A DNA stretch of 64,000 nucleotides from CAYQPF01 sp964419225 (lineage in GTDB: Bacteria; Cloacimonadota; Cloacimonadia; Cloacimonadales; CAYQPF01): NCBI GenBank assembly GCA_964419225.1, contig CAYQPF010000005.1, positions 1 to 64,000 on the forward strand, given 5' to 3'. Position numbers and translations under genes: made by a program. The notes below the pieces were generated by a model. That model was given only the letters and a program-made list of their open reading frames with translations. It did no database searches and was not told where the DNA came from. Shown here piece after piece: positions 7,981 through 17,716 of this stretch; positions within the stretch are counted from its first letter, which is position 1, and the number at the start of each line of letters is the position of its first letter.

Positions 7981-10900
7981 TCACTCATTCTTCTTCAGCA
8001 ATCGATAGATCTGCATTCTCTCCAGATTTCCCAGCTTACTCGCCGTGACAATGTTCTTGTCACTTTCTGTCATGAGTTGGGCAATGTATTTCTTTTCCAA
8101 TTCATCTATGACTCTTTGTTTGTAATCCTTAAACTCCTGCCAATCTAAAGGCAGGTTGCGGAAAATGGAGGTTGTGGTTGGGTCGGCATCACCGGTAAAA
8201 TCTTCCTTACTCAAGTATTCCTTGTTACACAATAAAATGGCACGTTCCATCTCATTCTCAAGTTCCCGTACATTACCTTTCCACTCTTTCTGCTGTAAAT
8301 ACTGCAGGGCATTAGGATGAATTCCATTGATATTCTTCTTGAACTTCCCTTTGATCTTCTGCAGAAAATATGAAGTCAGTAAAGGAATATCCTCTACCCT
8401 TTCTTTCAGAGAGGGCAATTGAATCGTCACAACTTTCAGCCGGTAAAACAGATCGGATCTGAAAGTACTCTGCTCAATCATTTCCTCCAGATTCTGATTC
8501 GTAGCCGAGATTATCCTGATATTCACCGGAAAATCCTGATCACTGCCTAAGGGTGTAACAACTCTTTCCTGGATTACCCGGAGTAGTTTCGCCTGCAGTA
8601 ACATCGGTAATTCCCCAATCTCATCCAGAAACAAAGTTCCACTGTCTGCTAATTGGATCTTTCCTTTTTTATCACCCACAGCTCCGGTAAATGCACCCTT
8701 CTTGTAACCAAATAACTCCGATTCCAGTAATTGTTCCGGGATCGCTGCACAATTAACAGGTACAAAAGGAATCTTCCCCCGGGATTTATTCTTCTGGGAA
8801 TACTGCTCATGTATAGCTCTGGCCACCAATTCCTTTCCACTCCCGGTCGGACCGGAGATCATAACATTCACATCATAATCGGCAACCATCGTGATTTTGT
8901 GAAACACATCCCTGATCATCTTGCTGTTACCAATCATCTTAAAAGCTTCGTATCCCAGCTCATTAAACTCGGTTACCTCTGCTTTTTCAGTAAGCATACT
9001 CTTTAAAACCCTGTTCTCCCAATATGTATTCAACTGCAGGAAGAAGATTTCTAACTCAGCCAATGATTTTTTATCTATACTCTGTGGTGTTAAATAATCT
9101 AAATAAACTATTCCCAGGATCTGATTATTCTTTCTCAAGGCATATCCGCACAGGGTTGTTATACCAAGCCCCAATACACTCGACTGCATGTGACTCGTCA
9201 AATTATCACTCATTTCATTCAAATAAACCATGCCCTGATTATTCACGATTTTCTCTATCAGGGTCTGACTCATTAGCACCTGCTCCGGAGAAAATACCTG
9301 ACCCTGATTATTCATAGCCAGCTTGGGTTTCATGTTCCCATTCTCATTTTCCAGATAAACATATCTGTCAGCCTTGATCATTTTCGTCAAAGTAAACAAA
9401 GCCAGAGATGCCACCGGTAAAAATTCATTCTCGCGTGTTTCCACACTCTCTATCTCTTTAATAAAAACATTCATCAATTCTGCAAATGAAAGATGTGAAC
9501 TTGCTCTCTGTAAAGGTGCATAAGCATATAATTCACCCACTTCATTTAAAAGATCTGCCAATTCAGGAGACGAGTATTCAGGGAAAAGTCTGACAAAATA
9601 AAATAAATAGTAAAGGAAAGAATCGTTCTCCGTTCTTTGCTGTAAATCACGCAGTTTTCTGATGATATCATCCAGCCTGAAATCAAAGAAACACTTGAGC
9701 AGATTGGCCTCGGTTATCAACTCCAGATAGGTGGATGCTTTTAAAAATTCTTTCCGTGAAAAATAGTAGAAAAACAATTCCCGCAAAAAGATCTGATGAT
9801 ACTGCGTCAGTTCTATCCCTGGATTCTCTACCCTGTATTCTGCTTTAACAGGATCCATTAACTGATAAATATGGATCAGCCAGGCCATAGCTTCCTGATA
9901 CTGCAGTAAATTCTCTTTTAACTGGGATTCCTGCAGAAGCTTATTGAGTATATCCTCGGCTTTAGTAAATTCCCCTAAAGCGAACAAAGCTTTTGCCAAC
10001 AGAATATTCCCGTTATTGTACAAACTCCATTTTTGATTTTCTTTGGTGATACCAATAGCTTTTTCAGCATAATAGACGACCTTCTTCCAGTCACCTCTCT
10101 TCATTTGAATATCAGCCAAATTCAGATATGATATCGTCTGGAACTGCATATTATTCAATTCTTTGGCTTCTGTCAAAACATCTGAGAAAAGCTGTTCTGC
10201 TTCAGAATATCTGTGTAACTCGAAATAGGAGACCCCGAGATTGTTCATAGCCCGGAACAGACTTTTCCAGTCTTTATGCACCCGGAATACATCCACCGCA
10301 TTTTTGTAGGAAATAATAGCTTCTTCATTCTTCTGCAGATTCTGTTGTACCACCGCCATATCCACCGATATGACAGCCTGCATTAGCCCCTGAGATTGTT
10401 TCAGCAACAACTCATATAGATCAAGAGAATGCTGGAAATACCCGCACATCCTCGCCAAGAAAGCTTCTTTCTTTAAGAGATCAAAACTCAGATCATTCTT
10501 TAAGATACTTTGCTTGATCTTCTGTATATATTCATACGCGGAAAGATAATATTGCTTACGCGTAAGTTCATCAATAAATTTAGTCCAGTATTTCCCGGCC
10601 TCTTCCGTGTTTTCTAAAATGTAATAGATCTCAGCCGTTAAATTATCATATTTTAATTTCTCTGTATGCTCCAGTATTTTCTCGATCAATGCCTGATTGG
10701 TCTTACCCTGATGCTTTGCCTTCGGAAGCAGTATATCATTGGAAAGAATCAGCTTATTTTGGATTATCCCGTCCTGAATCAGAACAAACCAATTCTCCCA
10801 GATCGTTTCCACCAGACTGATCGGCAACGGCATCTGGAACCAGCTGATAAATTCCACCAATTCGTTTACTTTTAAGAATTCTTCCTTTTCCGCAAAGAGT

Positions 10901-12186
10901 TGCTGTAAATATATGCGGATAAGGAAGGGCTTATATGTAGTCAATTCCTTCAAAACACTTCTTTTTTTGTTTCCCTCTGTTTCCTGTAAAGAATCAAACA
11001 GATCATAAACTTCCTGAACAGCTACATCCTTACAGTCAGACATCTCTCCTATTCTGATCTGCAGGGCATTAGTCCTCTGGAATATCTCATCAAAAAAGGA
11101 ACTGTAGGTAATGAATTTTGATCTTCTTAAGAGAATCAGAAAATTCTGCTCCGAAAGCCATTCAATGAATTTGTTCTGATAACTGGCCTTATCTCTGTAA
11201 CCTATGGGAAAATGCCTGAAGAATTCTTCGGGCTGAGTTATATAGATCTGCTCGTCAAGCAGCAATAGTTTCCTGTTTTCATTTTCTGACCAGAGTGATA
11301 ATAAATATTCTATTTTCTGCGGTTCATCTTCCAGATGGCAATTCAGTGTTCGTTTCTTAAGAATCTTTTCCATTGCTGAAGACTGGGATTTGAAAATATA
11401 GCTCTCCAGATTGCTTTTCTTCCAGCCTTTTTGTTTATAATTATTCTTCTCATCAAGCTTTCTGGCAAATCTGGCAGCAGAAGGCCTGGCTGTAGGAGAA
11501 TAACTGAGTGCTTCCCTGATCAGAGGATCGTTCTCTAAAATTTCCAATTGCTTCGTCCAACGCTGTTCTTCTGCAATGGTTTTGGCATAATCTTCCGGAC
11601 CGACCAGATCGAAAACTGTTTTACCGTGCTTCAAATAAAAGAGGATCATACCTAGTGAAAATACATCTGCTGCCAAATGATTGGTGTTTCTCAGGATTTT
11701 TTCTGGTGCCGAGTAGGCAGGCGTTCCCCGGAATAATCCGTCATAATATAAATTGAGTGAGGTTAATTCCAAATCTATCAGATAAAGTTCATCCTTACTC
11801 CAGATTAAATTATCCGGTTTAAAATCATTTAAACATAAGCCCAGAGCATGGATCTTCGCTACATTAACTGCTAACTTGGATATCGCAATTTCTCTTTTGC
11901 GGGATTGACTGAATATGGACGGGGAAACAGCTTCACCTTGAATGTACTCCATTAATAAAGCAGGTTGGGGCTCTGTCTCAAAACCTGTTACACAAACCAC
12001 CTGATCAGATTTTATAGTATTTAAATAAAGAAATTCTCTTCTGGCTTCATTGATGTATTCCGCTTTGTATTCTTTGAAAATATATAATTTGCCTTCGGAA
12101 CTTTCCCACTTACTGACCTTGGAAAAATCACCCTCTTTAAGCACTTCGATAAATTTGCCATTCTTAATGATGTTTCTTATTCCCAT
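7981..12186 (-). CDS. Ser/Thr kinase-like / TPR / GAF / sigma-54 activator fusion regulator
   Basis: A 1401-residue cytoplasmic regulator. Residues about 15-260 are a protein-kinase fold: Lys in YIFKEY, catalytic loop CLNDFKPDNLIW (His and Arg of HRD replaced by Leu and Asn, catalytic Asp and Asn kept), DFG replaced by DLE, and GTPAYSAPE in the activation segment. Residues about 270-540 resemble the STAND-type region of PknK-like proteins but show no P-loop. TPR-like helices (about 550-800) and a GAF-like segment (about 880-1060) follow. The C-terminus is a complete sigma-54 AAA+ domain: GPTGSGKE, GAFTGA, LFLDEIGEL, FRSDLFYRL, and a Fis-type HTH (ASKLGNLERMQIYRLL). Start at 12186 has GGGGG six bases upstream; 12192 is also in frame. 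It probably activates sigma-54 promoters in response to ligand or phosphorylation; the targets are not known. Confidence 0.88.
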   Translation of the reverse strand: MGIRNIIKNGKFIEVLKEGDFSKVSKWESSEGKLYIFKEYKAEYINEARREFLYLNTIKSDQVVCVTGFETEPQPALLMEYIQGEAVSPSIFSQSRKREIAISKLAVNVAKIHALGLCLNDFKPDNLIWSKDELYLIDLELTSLNLYYDGLFRGTPAYSAPEKILRNTNHLAADVFSLGMILFYLKHGKTVFDLVGPEDYAKTIAEEQRWTKQLEILENDPLIREALSYSPTARPSAARFARKLDEKNNYKQKGWKKSNLESYIFKSQSSAMEKILKKRTLNCHLEDEPQKIEYLLSLWSENENRKLLLLDEQIYITQPEEFFRHFPIGYRDKASYQNKFIEWLSEQNFLILLRRSKFITYSSFFDEIFQRTNALQIRIGEMSDCKDVAVQEVYDLFDSLQETEGNKKRSVLKELTTYKPFLIRIYLQQLFAEKEEFLKVNELVEFISWFQMPLPISLVETIWENWFVLIQDGIIQNKLILSNDILLPKAKHQGKTNQALIEKILEHTEKLKYDNLTAEIYYILENTEEAGKYWTKFIDELTRKQYYLSAYEYIQKIKQSILKNDLSFDLLKKEAFLARMCGYFQHSLDLYELLLKQSQGLMQAVISVDMAVVQQNLQKNEEAIISYKNAVDVFRVHKDWKSLFRAMNNLGVSYFELHRYSEAEQLFSDVLTEAKELNNMQFQTISYLNLADIQMKRGDWKKVVYYAEKAIGITKENQKWSLYNNGNILLAKALFALGEFTKAEDILNKLLQESQLKENLLQYQEAMAWLIHIYQLMDPVKAEYRVENPGIELTQYHQIFLRELFFYYFSRKEFLKASTYLELITEANLLKCFFDFRLDDIIRKLRDLQQRTENDSFLYYLFYFVRLFPEYSSPELADLLNEVGELYAYAPLQRASSHLSFAELMNVFIKEIESVETRENEFLPVASLALFTLTKMIKADRYVYLENENGNMKPKLAMNNQGQVFSPEQVLMSQTLIEKIVNNQGMVYLNEMSDNLTSHMQSSVLGLGITTLCGYALRKNNQILGIVYLDYLTPQSIDKKSLAELEIFFLQLNTYWENRVLKSMLTEKAEVTEFNELGYEAFKMIGNSKMIRDVFHKITMVADYDVNVMISGPTGSGKELVARAIHEQYSQKNKSRGKIPFVPVNCAAIPEQLLESELFGYKKGAFTGAVGDKKGKIQLADSGTLFLDEIGELPMLLQAKLLRVIQERVVTPLGSDQDFPVNIRIISATNQNLEEMIEQSTFRSDLFYRLKVVTIQLPSLKERVEDIPLLTSYFLQKIKGKFKKNINGIHPNALQYLQQKEWKGNVRELENEMERAILLCNKEYLSKEDFTGDADPTTTSIFRNLPLDWQEFKDYKQRVIDELEKKYIAQLMTESDKNIVTASKLGNLERMQIYRLLKKNE

Positions 12187-12259
12187 TTCCATCCCCCATC
12201 AATTTGTTGGATTTGATAATTACTCCGTAATAATGTCAATCAAAAATCTCTTCAGACAT

Positions 12260-12291
12260 AAAAAAACTCCCTTCCAGGGGAAGAAGGGAGT
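12260..12291 (-). terminator. Rho-independent terminator for the FlgD-Ig protein gene
   Basis: On the minus strand, CTCCCTTC and GAAGGGAG pair around a short loop (12267-12290) and are followed by a run of seven T (12260-12266). It lies between the 12468-14654 gene and the start of the sigma-54 regulator, so it separates the two transcription units. Confidence 0.8.
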
Positions 12292-12467
12292 GAGGAGCGA
12301 AGCACGAAGAAAGATTCACTATTTATATTCAATTCTTTACAGGAACACTTGAATCAGGTTCCTAAAAGAATAACACACACTATTTAAAATCACTGTCATA
12401 TGATTCCAGCTCTTACAGTATCAATACCGCAAATATGATGTCTGAACCATAGGCTGGACGCTAGTCC

Positions 12468-14654
12468 TCACTTGAGAAGGGAAAGCTTCCTGACCACTTC
12501 AAAATCATTGCCTTTCGCTTTGATAAAATAAACACCGCTGGCCACTTTTTTACCATTAGCATCTTCAGAATTCCAGTTAAGCAAATGCTGCCCTGCTGCC
12601 AGTTCTCCCACAAGAAGAGTCTTGATCTTCTGACCCTTGATATTGAAGATTTCCACATTAACTTTGCTGTCTTTGGGTATGCTGAACGCAATCGTAGTCG
12701 AAGGATTGAAAGGATTAGGATAGTTTCTCAACGATGCTTTCCTGGGTACATTCTGTACAATTTCTTCATTACCGACTACATTAGTTAAAACAAAGTCCAT
12801 AACCTGGTTCTCATTCAGATCCATCTGCTGAGTCGTAGTATTGTGCCCAAGCTTGGTCGCCAAAACTGTATAATCCTGGGACGGCATATTCGCAATACTG
12901 TAATTACCGGATTCATCTGTTCTGGCAAATCCTATGGTATTATTTTCCAGATCATTGATAACAACTATCGCATTACTCATTGGACTGTCCTCAGAATCAA
13001 AAACCTGCCCGTTCAAACCGTAAGGTCCTGTCTGTGATGATGATGTTAAATTGAAATTAATCCCGCTGACATCTGTTGAAACTGAAATCAATTGAGCATC
13101 TTCCCAATTAATGGCTTCACTGTAATATGTTGGAGGAGTATAAGGGGAGCAGGCTATGATATAATATGTTCCTATTGGCAGATCACCAATCGTATAATGA
13201 CCCAGCTGATCTGTAATCACAGATTCTTCCCAGTCTTCATCACTGGAAACAGCTACTACCATTACAGGATAATCAATAGGCAAATCATCTTCCAAGACTA
13301 CTCCGCTGACACTGAAATTAACACTATTAGTGAGAAGTAAATCGAAATCTATATTTTCTATATTATGATCTGCATACAAAACTGTTGCTACAAAAGGCTG
13401 TGAAACATGATCAAAAAATTGAGTTTTGTAAACATGCTGTTCATCAAGAGCTAAAACACAATATTCTCCCAATGGTACATTCAGAACATAACTACCATTA
13501 GCATCTGTTGTTGTTGTAAAACCAGGAAAATCCAGAGAATCATGATGCGGATAATGAATAAAACCAAGATTGTCGGCTTTAACCTTGATTCCGGCTAAAG
13601 GCTGATGATTAACCTGATCCTTTACAACACCGCTTATCTGAAACATTAAATTCGGAATCGTGATGTTAATATTGTTCACATTAGCATCAACAACACTTAT
13701 TATCTCGGCATTATCTATATTTAAAACTGAAGGATAATAAATCGGAGGAGCATCATTGGTCCATACCTTGACCTTATAATTTCCCGGTAAAACACTGGGA
13801 ATTATATATGTTCCATTGTTATGAATTGGTGCAGATGCCCAGGTATAGGGACATCCATCAGGCTCTGTCGCCGTATCGCTCATCAATGTCACCAAACCGT
13901 GATGCAAAGGCTGACCCTCTGAGTTGATCACTGTACCGGATACCGTATAAATTGTTATATCCAAAATTATGTTCACATTATGCACGTCCTGCCAATCCAC
14001 TACCGTCACGGAATTGGAATACTCCAATGGCTCCATCGTCTGTGCATTATATACTACTGTCTGATATGTACCGGAAGGTAACCCAAATATATGATACTCT
14101 CCATCCCAGTCTGTTACAGAAAAATGCCCGGGTAATAAACTGTCAGGGTAAGCTGAATTAACAATTCCTACACTGATTCCCTGCAAAGGTACATTACCCG
14201 ATCCAAAAACCCGACCACTTATACTCGCATGATATAATTCATAAGGATTGGCATCCAAAACTACTATCAAACCTTCCACTTCCTGATCATCAGCATCCAC
14301 CTCTATTACCTGTACTTCTCCGGTATTGGGATCACTTAAAAAACCCGGAAAATATCCAATTGCATCTGCTTTTAAACGATAACTTCCCTGGGGTAAATCA
14401 GCAATATTAAATACACCATTCTGGTTGGTAAAACAATCAAATTCAGAAAAACCATGCTCTCCAGGTCCGCCAGGTTCATTATCCGAGGAATCACCTTGGG
14501 CTGAATATAACTGTACAAAACCATGATTGATCAAAGCACCATCAAACCCCGTTAATGTCCCCGATATCGTAGCCGCATTAAGCGTAATAGCAAAAAAAGC
14601 CATACTTAATATAATAATGTATAAGGAAATTCCCTGCAATTTGCCTGAACCCAT
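12468..14654 (-). CDS. Secreted carboxypeptidase-regulatory-repeat protein with FlgD-Ig C-terminal sorting domain
   Basis: A 728-residue exported protein. Signal peptide at residues 1-28 (hydrophobic SLYIIILSMAFFAITLN). The body is about seven carboxypeptidase regulatory-like (transthyretin-like) repeats of roughly 80-95 residues, each with the pattern ISGxVxxxxxxPLxxxxV and YxxxxLPxGxYxxxA. The C-terminal 90 residues are a FlgD-Ig-like domain beginning NYPNPFNPSTTIAFSI and containing FNIKGQKIKTL and ASGVYFIKAKG, the type used for type IX-like secretion or surface anchoring in FCB-group bacteria. ATG at 14654 is chosen because GGAGGTAAAG precedes it; the frame extends to 14666. Probably a cell-surface or extracellular structural protein; ligand unknown. 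Confidence 0.88.
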   Translation of the reverse strand: MGSGKLQGISLYIIILSMAFFAITLNAATISGTLTGFDGALINHGFVQLYSAQGDSSDNEPGGPGEHGFSEFDCFTNQNGVFNIADLPQGSYRLKADAIGYFPGFLSDPNTGEVQVIEVDADDQEVEGLIVVLDANPYELYHASISGRVFGSGNVPLQGISVGIVNSAYPDSLLPGHFSVTDWDGEYHIFGLPSGTYQTVVYNAQTMEPLEYSNSVTVVDWQDVHNVNIILDITIYTVSGTVINSEGQPLHHGLVTLMSDTATEPDGCPYTWASAPIHNNGTYIIPSVLPGNYKVKVWTNDAPPIYYPSVLNIDNAEIISVVDANVNNINITIPNLMFQISGVVKDQVNHQPLAGIKVKADNLGFIHYPHHDSLDFPGFTTTTDANGSYVLNVPLGEYCVLALDEQHVYKTQFFDHVSQPFVATVLYADHNIENIDFDLLLTNSVNFSVSGVVLEDDLPIDYPVMVVAVSSDEDWEESVITDQLGHYTIGDLPIGTYYIIACSPYTPPTYYSEAINWEDAQLISVSTDVSGINFNLTSSSQTGPYGLNGQVFDSEDSPMSNAIVVINDLENNTIGFARTDESGNYSIANMPSQDYTVLATKLGHNTTTQQMDLNENQVMDFVLTNVVGNEEIVQNVPRKASLRNYPNPFNPSTTIAFSIPKDSKVNVEIFNIKGQKIKTLLVGELAAGQHLLNWNSEDANGKKVASGVYFIKAKGNDFEVVRKLSLLK

Positions 14655-15073
14655 CTTTACCTCCATATATTCCCTTACCGGAACAACTATTCTAATGCAA
14701 CACCGGTGCCAATAAATGCTAAAAGTAGATAAAATGTTGATTTTAAATATTTTATCTACTTTATGACAATAATTCCTTATTTTTCTTTTTGTAACATTAT
14801 TGTTACTGTTACAAGTTAATTTTGCTCACATCTTTCTATTTTTCATACAATTACATAATACAGAATCTATTTTCTTATTTGTTACACTGAAACACAAATG
14901 TTACAGGAATTTTAGCCAAATTTGGGTCAATACCTTCTCCCTACCCAATGCCGTTAAGAAATATAAACCACTAATTCCGATCCCCTTTTGTGTTTTTTGT
15001 GCCTTTTTGTGGCAATTTAGGGTTTATTGAGTGAACTCTTAGATATTTATACAATCATGCCTATATGTTCCCC
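14655..15073. promoter_or_regulatory. Intergenic region with a TGTTAC-box cluster
   Basis: No gene is supported. At 14791-14806 GTAACA-TTAT-TGTTAC is a perfect inverted repeat, directly followed by another TGTTAC (14807-14812); further TGTTAC copies lie at 14880-14885 and 14899-14904. The cluster sits upstream of the minus-strand surface-protein gene, where a regulator could bind. The binding protein is unknown and the role is inferred from repetition only. Confidence 0.4.
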
Positions 15074-15628
15074 CTACTTTATCAGATACGAACCACACCC
15101 CATAAAAGTGTTGTTATCAACTTTTTTTAAAAATGCCACCTTTGACTGGATCTGCTGATTGTCATAATTTCTCCATTTATATTTCATCCAAGCCTCACTC
15201 TTCGTCTGCATTAATGAAATAAATTGCTGAATAAAAAACTTTCCCGTAGAATCCTTCAAGTTGTACTGATTCGTGTTTACCAACTTTGGATCTCCTCCAT
15301 GTGCTAATACATTTCCCTTCAAATCAATCACAAAAATATAAAGATCTTTAAAAACAAAGGTTCCCTTGGGATTGGAAAATTCAACACATCCTGCAGAAAA
15401 ACCCTTTTCCTGAACATATTTAAAAGCTTCTGCCAAAAGTAATTGAGCCTCTTCAGGAGTTCCATATTTCTCATCTGTCACCGTTTTCCCTCCAGAACCC
15501 ATAACTTCTTTGCTATCAGTACACCCAATCTTGTTTTCCGGGACCGTTGGATTGTCCTGTGCCGTATCGGCTAAACTAAAACAAAACATGCCCAGAAAGA
15601 TAAATACACACAGCAATCTTGCATTCAT
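15074..15628 (-). CDS. Periplasmic single-Cache-domain sensor-like protein
   Basis: A 184-residue exported protein: signal peptide MNARLLCVFIFLGMFCFSLA, then a single Cache (sCache_2-like) domain with the motifs DLYIFVIDLKGNVLAHGGDPKLV and the terminal strand TFMGCGSYLI. Such stand-alone Cache proteins bind small ligands (often organic acids) in the periplasm and can work with a separate sensor, but no partner is fused here. Start at ATG 15628 because GGAGG lies just upstream; an in-frame GTG at 15634 is less likely. It is divergent from groL. Confidence 0.8.
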   Translation of the reverse strand: MNARLLCVFIFLGMFCFSLADTAQDNPTVPENKIGCTDSKEVMGSGGKTVTDEKYGTPEEAQLLLAEAFKYVQEKGFSAGCVEFSNPKGTFVFKDLYIFVIDLKGNVLAHGGDPKLVNTNQYNLKDSTGKFFIQQFISLMQTKSEAWMKYKWRNYDNQQIQSKVAFLKKVDNNTFMGCGSYLIK

Positions 15629-15718
15629 AACCACCTCCTGAAACTAACTAAGTTAAATCCCATGACATTATATCAAATCCTAAAAAAAGAATAAAGTTTT
15701 TTTTCAAATATTTTTTGT

Positions 15719-15745
15719 TTGACAGGAAAAATACTATTATATTAT
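15719..15745 (+). promoter_or_regulatory. Probable groL promoter
   Basis: TTGACA at 15719-15724 is a consensus -35 box; an AT-rich -10 candidate TATTAT lies at 15740-15745 (spacing 15), directly abutting the CIRCE element, as expected for HrcA-type repression. Confidence 0.55.
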
Positions 15746-15771
15746 TAGCAATCATAGCAAGTGATTGCTAA
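15745..15771 (+). promoter_or_regulatory. CIRCE operator (HrcA binding site)
   Basis: TTAGCAATC (15745-15753), a nine-base spacer, then GATTGCTAA (15763-15771): a perfect 9-9-9 inverted repeat differing from the consensus TTAGCACTC-N9-GAGTGCTAA at one symmetric position. It sits about 40 bases upstream of groL, so groL is inferred to be heat-inducible under HrcA; hrcA itself is not in this window. Confidence 0.92.
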
Positions 15772-15809
15772 AATTAAGAAATTAGAAAGAAAATAAAGGA
15801 GGATGACTT

Positions 15810-17453
15810 ATGGCCAAGCAAATGGAATTTAGTCATGACGCAAGAACAGCTTTGAAAAAAGGTGTTGATAAGTTAGCGAATGCAGTAAAGGTAACCCTTG
15901 GACCACGCGGAAGAAACGTGGTATTAGACAAGAAGTTTGGTTCCCCGGTCATTACCAATGACGGTGTAACTATTGCCAAAGAAATCGAATTAGAAGATCC
16001 CTATGAGAATATGGGTGCTCAATTAGTTAAAGAAGTTGCAGAAAAAACACATGATATCGCAGGTGACGGCACAACTACAGCTACTATTTTAACTCAGGCT
16101 ATTATCGAAGAAGGTTTAAAACATGTCACAGCCGGTGTTAATCCTATGTATTTAAAAAGAGGAATCGAGAAAGCAGCTAAACAGGTTGTGGATAAGATTG
16201 CTGAATATAGCAAACCAATCAAAACTTCAGAAGAGATTGCTCAGATCGCTACTATTTCTGCCAACAATGATTATGAAATCGGCAGATTAATTGCAGAAGC
16301 AATGGATACAGTCGGCAATGATGGAATCATCAATGTTGAAGAAGCTAAATCTATCGAAACAAGTTTGGAAAAAGTTGAAGGTATGCAGTTTGACCGCGGT
16401 TATATCTCTCCTTATTTCGTAACTGATCCCGATAAGATGATCGCAGAATTAACCGATGTCTATGTTTTATTATATGATAAGAAAATCAGTGTAATGAAAG
16501 ACTTACTTCCTATTTTACAGGTTGTAGCACAGACAGGCAGACCCTTATTGATCATCTCCGAAGATATCGAAGGCGAAGCTTTGGCTACTTTGGTTGTTAA
16601 CAAATTGAGAGGAACTCTTAATGTTGTTGCGATCAAGGCTCCTGGTTTTGGCGACCGTCGTAAAGCGATGATGGAAGATATTGCTATCTTAACCGGCGGC
16701 AGTGTAATTTCCGAAGAAATGGGCAGAAGACTGGAAACAGCAACCATTGAAGATTTAGGAAAAGCCAAGAAAATCATCATTGAGAAAGAAAACACAACAA
16801 TCAGAGAAGGCGAAGGCACCAAAGATAAATTGGATGCAAGAGTAAAACAGATCAAAGCTCAGATCGAAGAAACCACATCTGATTATGATAAAGAAAAATT
16901 ACAGGAAAGATTAGCCAAATTGAGCAGCGGTGTTGCCGTGATCAAAATTGGTGCTGCTACTGAAACTGAAATGAAAGAAAAGAAAGCTCGTGTTGATGAC
17001 GCTTTACATGCAACCAGAGCCGCAGTTCAGGAAGGAATCGTTCCTGGCGGCGGAGTAACTTTGATTCATGCAGCTAAAGCTATCAATTCCGACAGTTTCC
17101 TTCTCAGAGAAGAAAAAGTCGGTGCTGAAATTTTAAGAAAAGCTCTTCATTTCCCCGCATATCAGATCGCTTTCAATGCCGGAGAAGAAGGTGCTGTAAT
17201 CGTTGCTAAATTAAAAGCAAGTGATGACATTCATTTCGGTTACAATGCAGCTACAGGCGAATTTGAAGATTTATTCAAAGCCGGTATCATTGATCCTGCT
17301 AAAGTTGTCAGAAGTGCAGTCCAAAATGCAGCTAGTATTGCCAGTCTGTTCCTGACCACCGAATGTATCATTACCGATATCAAAGAAAAAGATGCTCCTG
17401 CAGCTCCAAACCCAGGCATGGGTGGAATGGGCGGTATGGGCGGAATGTACTAG
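15810..17453 (+). CDS. groL: Chaperonin GroEL
   Basis: A 547-residue GroEL of normal length. Visible features: VTLGPRGRNVVLDKKFG and GDGTTTAT (residues 85-92) for ATP binding, GVAVIKIGAATETEMKEKK near the equatorial domain, VPGGGVTLIHA, and the Gly/Met tail ending GGMGGMGGMY. It forms the double-ring folding chamber in the cytoplasm, normally with GroES. A very strong ribosome site (AAAGGAGGATGACTT) precedes ATG 15810. Regulated by the CIRCE element upstream and closed by a hairpin terminator downstream, so it is monocistronic. Unusually, no groES lies beside it; groES must be elsewhere. Confidence 0.98.
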   Translation: MAKQMEFSHDARTALKKGVDKLANAVKVTLGPRGRNVVLDKKFGSPVITNDGVTIAKEIELEDPYENMGAQLVKEVAEKTHDIAGDGTTTATILTQAIIEEGLKHVTAGVNPMYLKRGIEKAAKQVVDKIAEYSKPIKTSEEIAQIATISANNDYEIGRLIAEAMDTVGNDGIINVEEAKSIETSLEKVEGMQFDRGYISPYFVTDPDKMIAELTDVYVLLYDKKISVMKDLLPILQVVAQTGRPLLIISEDIEGEALATLVVNKLRGTLNVVAIKAPGFGDRRKAMMEDIAILTGGSVISEEMGRRLETATIEDLGKAKKIIIEKENTTIREGEGTKDKLDARVKQIKAQIEETTSDYDKEKLQERLAKLSSGVAVIKIGAATETEMKEKKARVDDALHATRAAVQEGIVPGGGVTLIHAAKAINSDSFLLREEKVGAEILRKALHFPAYQIAFNAGEEGAVIVAKLKASDDIHFGYNAATGEFEDLFKAGIIDPAKVVRSAVQNAASIASLFLTTECIITDIKEKDAPAAPNPGMGGMGGMGGMY

Positions 17454-17544
17454 AAAAGCAATTATCAATTATTAATTGGGGAGAGTGGGATTGATACTCT
17501 TTCTGATTAACAAGAGAAAAACAATTAATAATATAATTATACGA

Positions 17545-17572
17545 GAGGCAGCTAATCCTGCCTCTTTTTTTT
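17545..17572 (+). terminator. Rho-independent terminator after groL
   Basis: GAGGCAG (17545-17551), a six-base loop, and its partner (CTGCCTC, 17558-17564) are followed by eight T. It ends the groL transcript. Confidence 0.9.
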
Positions 17573-17716
17573 GTGAATTTTGTGCCTTTTGAGGCTATTT
17601 ATTAATTTTATGGTGGATTCAAAATCCGGATTTGGATGCCGGAACAAAGCCAGTTTAAAAAGTTATTTGACAAAACTTAACTAAGATGCGAAATTGGAAA
17701 AAAAACAGGAGTTTAT

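Noticed and set aside
16460..16855. 131-codon frame opposite groL
   Set aside because: Antisense shadow of a highly conserved gene.
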